Shown piece by piece: positions 1 through 5,503 of a stretch of 5,503 nucleotides of DNA. Source of the stretch: Prevotella sp. UBA4376 (GTDB lineage: Bacteria > Bacteroidota > Bacteroidia > Bacteroidales > Bacteroidaceae); the NCBI GenBank assembly GCA_002391185.1, contig DGRY01000139.1, positions 466-5,968 of the forward strand, in the 5' to 3' direction. The notes below the pieces were generated by a model, which was given only the letters and a program-made list of their open reading frames with translations, did no database searches and had not been told where the DNA came from. How positions within the stretch are numbered: the stretch's first letter is position 1; every line of letters starts with the position of its first letter. The position numbers were made by a program, and so were the translations under genes.

Positions 1-43
1 TAATATTTAAATCTTTCATTATTTCCATCTTTCAATTTTACTT

Positions 44-66
44 GAGGGAGGTAACTAAACTCCCTT
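44..66. repeat. Short inverted repeat (GGGAG/CTCCC hairpin) in the leader
   Basis: AGGGAG at 45-50 pairs with CTCCCT at 60-65 across a 9-nt loop, and G44-T66 adds a wobble pair. The stem is a short purine/pyrimidine run in otherwise AT-rich sequence upstream of the DUF559-RNase H gene. It could be the end of a transcript from further upstream, a leader structure, or a degenerate edge of the repeat inside the downstream gene, since both contain ACTCCCT. There is no proper T-tract after it, so a terminator call is weak. Confidence 0.35.
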
Positions 67-124
67 TCTAATTGAATTCCAAATGGACTAATTAATTCAC
101 CTTTCTAATTGAATTCCAAATGGA
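63..124 (+). repeat. 25-bp direct repeat duplicating the start-codon context
   Basis: Two identical 25-bp copies lie at 63-87 and 100-124, 37 bp apart, with core TAATTGAATTCCAAATGG. Each copy carries an ATG at its 3' end. The ATG of copy 2 (120-122) opens the 325-aa gene. The ATG of copy 1 (83-85) is followed by GAC and then TAA, giving a two-codon open frame at 83-91. The copies diverge immediately after the repeat. The arrangement looks like a local duplication of the translation start. Nothing in the sequence shows whether it acts as a binding site or regulatory element. Confidence 0.8.
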
Positions 125-1097
125 AAAGAAGAACTATATTTATGAAACTGCAAACAAGGTTGATTACGATTTGTTGAAGCAATATGCCGATGAAAACAAG
201 TTGTTTATGACTGATGCAGAAATAGCATTATGGAATCTTCTTAAAGGGAATGGGATAGGAGATAAATTCCGAAGACAACATATTGTTGGAGAATACATAG
301 CCGACTTCATCAATTTAAAGTATAAGTTGATAGTAGAGGTAGATGGTAAATACCATTTCAAAGGCGATCAGCCTGTTGCTGACGAGCAACGTACTGCCGA
401 CTTGAATAGAATGGGCTATACTGTTGTTCGGTTTACAAATGATGAAGTGATAGGTGATATCAGAAAAGTAGGCTATCAAATTCGAGATATAATAAAGCAA
501 ATGAAAGTATCTTATCCAAGCAATAACAAACCATCCTCTTCAAACAATACTGTTTCAAGAGGCTGTGCTCAAGGTAGTTCTCCCCTCTGCATTTCGCCCT
601 TCGACAAAAGCTTGGAGGGGGAAGGGGGAGGCGTTACTCCCTCCCTACCGGGAGGGGCGGGGTGGGCCTCTGGCTTTGCTTGGCCTGCTGCCGTTAACCG
701 TAACTCTTGGGCTGTTGATGCAGCTTGCTCGGGTAATCCTGGTCCTATGGAGTATCAGGCTATCGACCTCACTACGGGTGCTCAGGTATTTCATTTCGGT
801 CCGCTTTATGGCACGAACAATATCGGGGAATTCCTCGCTATTGTTCATGCTTTAGCTTTAATGGACAAGCAAGGCATCAAAGACAAGGTTATCTATAGCG
901 ACAGCTATAATGCCATTCTGTGGGTAAAAAAGAAACAATGCAAAACCAAACTGGAGAGAACTCCAGAAACAGAACAGCTTTACCAGATAATAACGCGAGC
1001 TGAACAATGGCTTCGCACACATAATATTACTATTCCCGTGATGAAATGGGAAACAAAGGTATGGGGCGAAGTACCAGCCGACTTTGGACGAAAGTAG
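120..1097 (+). CDS. DUF559 nuclease-like domain fused to type 1 ribonuclease H
   Basis: This is a 325-aa two-domain protein, probably cytoplasmic, with no signal peptide or membrane segment. Residues 1-128 match the Bacteroidota form of DUF559, a Vsr/PD-(D/E)XK-type endonuclease-like fold. They show the YIYETA opening, E34..LW, KFRRQHIVGEYIADF (D62), IVEVDGKYH (E73, D75) and GYTVVRFTNDEV. Residues 131-195 are a Ser/Gly/Pro-rich linker, partly encoded by a GC-rich repeat. Residues 196-325 are a complete RNase HI domain with catalytic D200 (AVDAACSGNPGP), E237 (NNIGEF), D261 (YSDS) and D321 (PADFGRK at the C-terminus). RNase H cuts the RNA strand of RNA-DNA hybrids. In Bacteroidota this RNase H usually follows a viroplasmin domain, which is missing here. 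ATG 120 is the first in-frame start after a stop. An internal ATG at 501 (M128) could in principle give RNase H plus linker alone. The domain calls are firm, but joint function or origin by insertion is inference. Confidence 0.9.
   Translation: MEKKNYIYETANKVDYDLLKQYADENKLFMTDAEIALWNLLKGNGIGDKFRRQHIVGEYIADFINLKYKLIVEVDGKYHFKGDQPVADEQRTADLNRMGYTVVRFTNDEVIGDIRKVGYQIRDIIKQMKVSYPSNNKPSSSNNTVSRGCAQGSSPLCISPFDKSLEGEGGGVTPSLPGGAGWASGFAWPAAVNRNSWAVDAACSGNPGPMEYQAIDLTTGAQVFHFGPLYGTNNIGEFLAIVHALALMDKQGIKDKVIYSDSYNAILWVKKKQCKTKLERTPETEQLYQIITRAEQWLRTHNITIPVMKWETKVWGEVPADFGRK
580..666. repeat. GC-rich hairpin/G-quadruplex repeat read in frame inside the fusion gene
   Basis: The stretch 611-666 is about 73% G+C, far above its surroundings, and consists of alternating G-runs and C-runs. 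It holds a perfect 7-bp hairpin (CCCTCCC 639-645, loop TACC, GGGAGGG 650-656). A second possible stem pairs TCCCCTC 581-587 with GAGGGGG 615-621. A four-tract G-quadruplex motif follows at 650-666. The sequence has no stop in the reading frame and encodes linker residues of about 155-183, rich in Gly and Pro. It resembles the dispersed CTCCC/GGGAGGGG-type repeats of Bacteroidota genomes that I associate with DUF559 genes. That likeness is from memory and the copy number cannot be seen here. Confidence 0.65.
650..666 (+). other. Canonical G-quadruplex motif, coding strand
   Basis: Four G-tracts (GGG 650-652, GGGG 654-657, GGGG 659-662, GGG 664-666) are separated by single-base loops A, C and T. 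This is the pattern expected to give a very stable parallel quadruplex in DNA or mRNA. Its first seven bases are also the 3' arm of the hairpin at 639-656, so the two folds exclude each other. It lies between the two protein domains, where a stall in translation or replication would fall in the linker. Confidence 0.75.
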
Positions 1098-1114
1098 AAA
1101 CAGACTTATCTTAT
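1083..1114 (+). promoter_or_regulatory. Candidate Bacteroidota promoter for the susC/susD-like pair
   Basis: TTTG at 1083-1086 and TATCTTAT at 1107-1114 are separated by 20 bases. The Bacteroides consensus is TTTG, about 19-21 bases, then TAnnTTTG. The -33 element is exact and the -7 element matches TA and the first TT but not the final TG. The -33 element sits inside the last codons of the RNase H gene, and the transcript leader would be only about 10 nt. The alternative is read-through from the upstream gene across the 33-bp gap. Confidence 0.3.
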
Positions 1115-1130
1115 TAATTCATTCGCATAC

Positions 1131-3833
1131 ATGAAAAAGATGTTGGCCCTTATGTCGCTTGCATCTTTCGTTAGCTGCTTATCGGCAACAGCGCAAGTTG
1201 ACATTTCTAATGTTGATAGTATCGTTGTTTATCGCAAGGGTTCTGTCGATGTCATCACGCAAGACCGCATGAATAAGGGTCTTGTGAATAATCCTCTTGA
1301 AGCTTTGATTGGTCAGGCTGTTGGTGTGAATATCTCTTCCAACGGAGCCGATCGTTTGGCTATGCTCAGTTCTGTGCGTGTGCGTGGAACAACTTCGCTG
1401 ACAGGTGGCAACGACCCGCTTGTTATCATCGATGGCGTTTATAGCGACCTCTCTTCGCTATGCAGCATTTATCCTGGTGATATAGAGAGCTTCACGATAT
1501 TGAAAAATGCTTCCGAGACTGCTCCCTACGGTTCGCGAGGTGCTTCGGGAGTGATACTTGTTGTAACGAAGAAAGGCTCTGAAAAAACATTCCATATCTC
1601 TTACGACGGCAATATAGCAATAGAATCAGTATATAAAAACATAAAGATGCTCTCGGGCACTCGTTACAGGGATGTGGCTTTTCAACGAGGATTTTCTATT
1701 AACGATGGTGGCTTTGATACCGATTTCCCGTCGGCAATAACTCGTATGGGGTTTGTGCAGAAACACCATGTGGCTTTTGGTAGTGGAGGTGAGAACTCAA
1801 GCTATCGTGCCTCGTTGGCACGAACCGACCATAACTCAATCATCAAACTGCATGGGAACAATAATTTCGTGGCAAAGTTAGACCTTGATCAAAAGGCTTT
1901 CAATAATCGCCTTGTTATCGATTTGGGCTTGTTTGGCTCATCGATGCAAAGCGATAATATCTTTGATGTGCAGAAACTGTTTTATTCGGCTGCTGCCCAA
2001 AATCCCACTTTTGGTTATGGAATGAACGATAAAGGTGCTTGGGACAGAAACTCTCAGGCTTCGCAGATAAACACGCCGGGTGCTCTTATCCAGGAGCAGG
2101 ACAGAGACAAAATACTAAATTTCAATACTCATCTCAAGTTCACAGCTTTACTTTCAAAGCATTTCACTCTTTCAGCCTTTGGCTCTTATTCTTATAATTC
2201 ATCTGAGAATGCCAAGTATCTCCCTACATGGGTGTGGGGACAGGGACAGGCTTATCGGGCTGAGGTGAAAACCGAGGAATGGCTGGGAAATGTAGAGGCA
2301 CGTTGGAAATACAAGTTTGGCGCAAATGGCTTTAACGCTCTCTTGCTGGCAGAACACCAGAAAAAGGTGCAACGCGGGTTCTTTACCACGGTGCGAGGCT
2401 TCTCGGATAATTCTATAGGTTATGATAATCTGGCTGCTGGAAGCACCCTTCCTTATGGAGGAACGGGAAGCCAGTATGAGAATCCGGCAACAACATCGTT
2501 CATGACTCAGGTGGAATACGATTATAAAGGTGTTATCACCCTTTCTGCCAATGCCCGTGTTGATGGCTCGTCAATGTTTGGCGCAGGCAACAAATGGGGC
2601 TTCTTTCCATCGGTTTCTGCTTCGCTCGATGTTATGAAACTTGTGCCTTCATGGCAGAACCAGCAATGGCTCAACAAGTTAAATGTTCATACGGGCTATG
2701 GATTGTCGGGAAACACAGGGGGAATCGACTCATACAACTCTCTGTTGTTGTTAAACCCAACCGGACTACTATCGTGGGCTGGTACACCTATCACAACATT
2801 AGGCATAACATCGAATGCCAATCCCAATTTGAAATGGGAAACGCAAAGCTCATATGATGTTGGGGTGGAAATGGGATTATGGCATAATCGCATCATGCTT
2901 ACCGCTGAGTATTATTATTCTAAAACTCGCGATATGCTCTATATGTATGATGTTCCTGTGCCTCCTTTCATTTATCCGCAGATGCTTGCAAACTTGGGAA
3001 GCATGAGTAATAGCGGATTGGAGTTGGGAATGAGTATCACTCCTCTTCAACGTGAGGATATGGAGCTTAATGTTAATGTGCATGTTGCTTTCCAGAAGAA
3101 CAAACTCATTTCGTTGAGTGGATATTATAACGATACCTATCTTTCGGCAACGGATATAACACCAATAGGAAGTCTTAACGGAGCTGGTTTTCATGGAGGC
3201 AACAACAATATCCTTTATCAGATTATAGGGCAGCCATTGGGCGTGTTCTATCTTCCTCATTGCACAGGACTGGAGCAGAATGTTGATGGAACCTACAGCT
3301 ACACCATTGCCGACCTTGACAACAATGGGGTTATAGACATCTCTGACGGAGCCGACCGCTATATTGCAGGACAGGCTACTCCAAAGATGAGTCTTGGTAG
3401 CAATATTGCTTTCCGTTACAAGGATTTTGATGTGTCGTTGCAGCTTAATGGCGCCTTTGGACATAAAATTTACAATGGAACAAGTCTCAGTTATATGAAC
3501 ATGACGAGTTTTCCTTATTATAATGTTCTGGCTGGGGCTCCAGAGGCAAATATTGCCGACCAGACAGCCACCGACTATTGGCTTGAATGTGGCGACTATC
3601 TTAACTTCGACTATTTAACCATTGGCTGGAATGTTCCGGTGAAGAATTGGAGCAAATATATCAGTTCACTTCGTTTGGCGCTCTCGGTAAACAATATTGC
3701 TACGATAACAGGCTACAGTGGTCTAACCCCAATGATTAATAGCTATGTGGTTAACAGCACGTTGGGTATTGACGACAAACGCTCTTATCCTCCTTATCGT
3801 TCATATAGTATAGATTTCTCAATACAATTCTAA
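1131..3833 (+). CDS. SusC/RagA-family TonB-dependent outer-membrane transporter
   Basis: This 900-aa outer-membrane beta-barrel should form the channel under the SusD-like lid and import a ligand using TonB energy. A signal peptide covers residues 1-21, with an AxA-type cleavage site (ATA|Q22). A TonB-box-like stretch (SIVVYRKG, 30-37) follows at once, then the plug at about 38-150. SusC family marks are VRVRGTTSLTGGNDPL (82-97), IDGV (100-103), PGDIESFTILKNAS (115-128) and YGSRGASGVILVVTKKG (133-149). The barrel fills the rest, with SGNTG (526-530), NPNLKWE (564-570), an EF-hand-like loop at 728-739 and a C-terminal aromatic strand ending in F900. It is shorter than the roughly 1000 aa usual for the family because no carboxypeptidase-regulatory-like domain precedes the plug. 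No STN signalling domain is present either, so direct anti-sigma-factor control is not expected. It is followed after 6 bp by its SusD-like partner. The substrate cannot be inferred. Confidence 0.95.
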   Translation: MKKMLALMSLASFVSCLSATAQVDISNVDSIVVYRKGSVDVITQDRMNKGLVNNPLEALIGQAVGVNISSNGADRLAMLSSVRVRGTTSLTGGNDPLVIIDGVYSDLSSLCSIYPGDIESFTILKNASETAPYGSRGASGVILVVTKKGSEKTFHISYDGNIAIESVYKNIKMLSGTRYRDVAFQRGFSINDGGFDTDFPSAITRMGFVQKHHVAFGSGGENSSYRASLARTDHNSIIKLHGNNNFVAKLDLDQKAFNNRLVIDLGLFGSSMQSDNIFDVQKLFYSAAAQNPTFGYGMNDKGAWDRNSQASQINTPGALIQEQDRDKILNFNTHLKFTALLSKHFTLSAFGSYSYNSSENAKYLPTWVWGQGQAYRAEVKTEEWLGNVEARWKYKFGANGFNALLLAEHQKKVQRGFFTTVRGFSDNSIGYDNLAAGSTLPYGGTGSQYENPATTSFMTQVEYDYKGVITLSANARVDGSSMFGAGNKWGFFPSVSASLDVMKLVPSWQNQQWLNKLNVHTGYGLSGNTGGIDSYNSLLLLNPTGLLSWAGTPITTLGITSNANPNLKWETQSSYDVGVEMGLWHNRIMLTAEYYYSKTRDMLYMYDVPVPPFIYPQMLANLGSMSNSGLELGMSITPLQREDMELNVNVHVAFQKNKLISLSGYYNDTYLSATDITPIGSLNGAGFHGGNNNILYQIIGQPLGVFYLPHCTGLEQNVDGTYSYTIADLDNNGVIDISDGADRYIAGQATPKMSLGSNIAFRYKDFDVSLQLNGAFGHKIYNGTSLSYMNMTSFPYYNVLAGAPEANIADQTATDYWLECGDYLNFDYLTIGWNVPVKNWSKYISSLRLALSVNNIATITGYSGLTPMINSYVVNSTLGIDDKRSYPPYRSYSIDFSIQF

Positions 3834-3839
3834 TTGTCT

Positions 3840-5450
3840 ATGAAGAAAGTTATCTACGCAATAATTATATGCTTGTTGGCTACAGGATGTGTCAACGAGA
3901 ATCCTAAGGGACAGATAGAGGAATCATATACCTCGGCAACCGATGTAGAGCACAATCTTGTTGCCACTTTGTATAATTATATTGGTGGAAATGCCGAGAG
4001 TCAGGGATTGATGGGCACTCCGCGAGGAGTGTATGATTTTAATTCGCTCACCACCGATGAACAGATAATCCCTGTTCGTGGAGGCGACTGGTATGACGGT
4101 GGTTTTTGGCAACGTTTATATTATCATTCGTGGACAGCTTCCGAGAGTCCTCTGCAAAACACTTGGGATTATCTCTATAAGGTGGTGATGCTCTGTAATC
4201 GTTCGCTCTATTTTATTGATGCTAACAGAAATGTTCTTACTACCGATGAATATAAGCGTTTCTCTGCCGAGGTACGTGCCATTCGTGCCATGTTCTATTT
4301 TTATCTCATGGATATGTATGGACGTGTGCCTTTGGTAACTGCCTATGATATTCCTCTTGCTAAGGTTAAGCAGAATGAAAGGAGCGAGGTATTCAAGTTT
4401 TGTATGAGTGAGTTTAACGATGTACTGCCATTCCTTTCAGAAGAGAATAGTAATTATGAGGGCTTGCATTATGGACGTCTCACCAAGCCTGTGGTGTGGT
4501 TTCTCATGGCAAAACTTTATTTGAATGCTGAGGTGTATCTGGATGATGTGTGGACAGACGCTGTTCACCCATCGGGCTCTTTAATGCAGTTTGATGTTGA
4601 CGGTGAACAACTCAACGCATGGCAGGCAGCTGTTGTCTATTGCGACAAGATAACTGCCTGTGGATATGAACTGGAGCGTAATGCAGCACGTAATTTTGCC
4701 ATTCATAACGAAACGTCAAAGGAGAATATCTTCACCATTCCCATGAACAAGATTCTTTATGCCAATCAGTTCTGGTATCTTTTCCGCAGTAGGCATTATG
4801 CCCACGGAAGTGCTTTGGGACTTGATGCCGAGAATGGTGCTTCGGCAACTCTTTCCACAGTTAATGCTTTTGGCTATGGAACAAAACAGGTTGATAGTCG
4901 TTTTGCGTTGTCTTTCTATGCCGATACAGTAAAAGTGAATGGAAAGGTTGTTTGTCTTGACGATGGAAAGCCTCTTGTTTATCATCCGCTTGAGATTAGT
5001 TCTGTAACCACAGGTTCTCCATATGAGCAGACTGCTGGGGCACGCATGAAGAAATATGAGGCTGATGCTACGGCTTATGAGGCAGGAAAACTTCAAGACA
5101 ATGATATTGTGCTCTATCGCTATGCTGATGTGCTGCTAATGAAGGCTGAGGCTTTGGTGCGCGATGGAAAAGACGGTTCGCCTTATCTCAATCAAGTGCG
5201 TTCGCGTGCCAATATGCCTTTGTGCGAATGCACTCTTGAGAATATTCTTCGTGAACGCTTGCTCGAACTTGTGTGGGAGGGCTGGCGACGCAACGACCTT
5301 GTGCGCTATGGTTTGTTCCATAGATTACCCAGCCTACAGTCTGTTGCTGTTGATGAAACCGATGCTCACACCATTGTGTTCCCTATTCCTGCCACAACAC
5401 TCGATTTAAATAAGCAGCTCACTCAGAATGAGGGCTATGATATTGGTTGA
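3840..5450 (+). CDS. SusD/RagB-family surface ligand-binding lipoprotein
   Basis: This 536-aa outer-membrane lipoprotein should cap the SusC-like channel encoded just upstream and capture the ligand at the cell surface. A lipoprotein signal ends in LLATGC with the lipidated Cys at residue 17, followed by VNENP. The N-terminal SusD-like domain holds TTDEQIIPVRGGDWYDGG (71-88) and the helical signature AEVRAIRAMFYFYLMDMYG (143-161) followed by VPLVT. The C-terminal SusD domain holds YRYADVLLMKAEAL (427-440), NQVRSRA (451-457), RERLLELVWEGWRRNDLVRYG (about 471-491) and the closing PIPATTLDLN...LTQNEGY. The length is normal for the family. I chose ATG 3840 over the in-frame TTG at 3834 because the TTG abuts the preceding stop and the ATG gives a clean MKK signal peptide. 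The 6-bp gap implies co-transcription and probable translational coupling with susC. The ligand is unknown. Confidence 0.95.
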   Translation: MKKVIYAIIICLLATGCVNENPKGQIEESYTSATDVEHNLVATLYNYIGGNAESQGLMGTPRGVYDFNSLTTDEQIIPVRGGDWYDGGFWQRLYYHSWTASESPLQNTWDYLYKVVMLCNRSLYFIDANRNVLTTDEYKRFSAEVRAIRAMFYFYLMDMYGRVPLVTAYDIPLAKVKQNERSEVFKFCMSEFNDVLPFLSEENSNYEGLHYGRLTKPVVWFLMAKLYLNAEVYLDDVWTDAVHPSGSLMQFDVDGEQLNAWQAAVVYCDKITACGYELERNAARNFAIHNETSKENIFTIPMNKILYANQFWYLFRSRHYAHGSALGLDAENGASATLSTVNAFGYGTKQVDSRFALSFYADTVKVNGKVVCLDDGKPLVYHPLEISSVTTGSPYEQTAGARMKKYEADATAYEAGKLQDNDIVLYRYADVLLMKAEALVRDGKDGSPYLNQVRSRANMPLCECTLENILRERLLELVWEGWRRNDLVRYGLFHRLPSLQSVAVDETDAHTIVFPIPATTLDLNKQLTQNEGYDIG

Positions 5451-5474
5451 ACTTTTGTAAGTGAATATACACAG

Positions 5475-5502
5475 TATTTTTCTCTTAATATAAAAGAAAA
5501 TA
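5475..5502 (+). terminator. Weak AT-rich hairpin after the susD-like gene
   Basis: TATTTT (5475-5480) pairs with AAAATA (5497-5502), and further pairs are possible after a one-base bulge and one mismatch. The stem is almost entirely A-T and the window ends before any T-tract could be judged. It may slow transcription after the transporter pair, or may only reflect AT-rich spacer before another gene of the same operon. Confidence 0.2.
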
Positions 5503-5503
5503 A

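Noticed and set aside
1..119. Remnant of a viroplasmin domain upstream of the fusion gene
   Set aside because: The stretch is AT-rich with frequent stops and no viroplasmin-like residues in any frame. Sequence before position 1 is not available.
565..855. 96-codon + strand frame overlapping the RNase H half
   Set aside because: It is a different frame through the GC-rich repeat and RNase H domain. The frame with intact catalytic residues is clearly the real one.
120..1097. Intein-like or self-splicing insertion in the RNase H gene
   Set aside because: No splice-junction residues or intein blocks are seen, and DUF559 is not a splicing domain.
2877..3464. 195-codon open frame on the minus strand
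   Set aside because: It lies wholly opposite the well-supported SusC-like barrel, and its translation shows no recognisable domain.
3834..3839. TTG start six bases earlier for the susD-like gene
   Set aside because: It directly abuts the susC-like stop and adds only two residues before a textbook MKK lipoprotein signal at ATG 3840.
5454..5482. TTTG ... TATTTTTC as a promoter for a downstream gene
   Set aside because: The spacing is 17 bases, shorter than the 19-21 usual for Bacteroidota, and no downstream gene is visible in the window.
1..5503. CRISPR array, tRNA or rRNA, or transposase with terminal inverted repeats
   Set aside because: There is no regularly spaced repeat array, no cloverleaf-like or rRNA sequence, and no transposase motif on either strand.

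Overview
The window carries three genes on the + strand, and coding sequence covers almost all of it. Moderate-to-low GC, no need for Shine-Dalgarno sequences and an adjacent SusC-like/SusD-like outer-membrane pair point to the phylum Bacteroidota. The order is most likely Bacteroidales, with a Bacteroides or Prevotella-like flavour. No RNA gene or species marker is present, so the genus cannot be fixed.

Region 1 (1-1097). A short AT-rich leader holds a small hairpin and a 25-bp direct repeat. The second repeat copy contains the start codon of a 325-aa two-domain protein. Its N-terminal half is a DUF559 nuclease-like domain of the Vsr/PD-(D/E)XK type. Its C-terminal half is a complete type 1 RNase H domain with all four acidic catalytic residues, closely resembling the RNase H that Bacteroidota normally carry behind a viroplasmin domain. 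The viroplasmin domain is absent. The two halves are joined by a linker translated from a GC-rich, hairpin-forming and G-quadruplex-forming sequence that looks like a genomic repeat read in frame. This looks like a selfish-type nuclease cassette that landed in, or was fused to, a housekeeping RNase H gene. It is the most unusual item here.

Region 2 (1098-5450). After 33 bp, with a candidate Bacteroidota-type promoter, comes a SusC-like TonB-dependent transporter of 900 aa. It lacks the N-terminal carboxypeptidase-regulatory-like domain common in the family. Six bases later comes a SusD-like surface lipoprotein of 536 aa. Together they should form one outer-membrane 'pedal-bin' importer for an oligosaccharide, peptide or similar ligand. 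No degradative enzyme, surface-glycan-binding protein or regulator lies in the window, so the substrate cannot be named.

Region 3 (5451-5503). This is a short AT-rich tail with an imperfect hairpin that could be a weak terminator. No stretch over 300 bp is without a gene.
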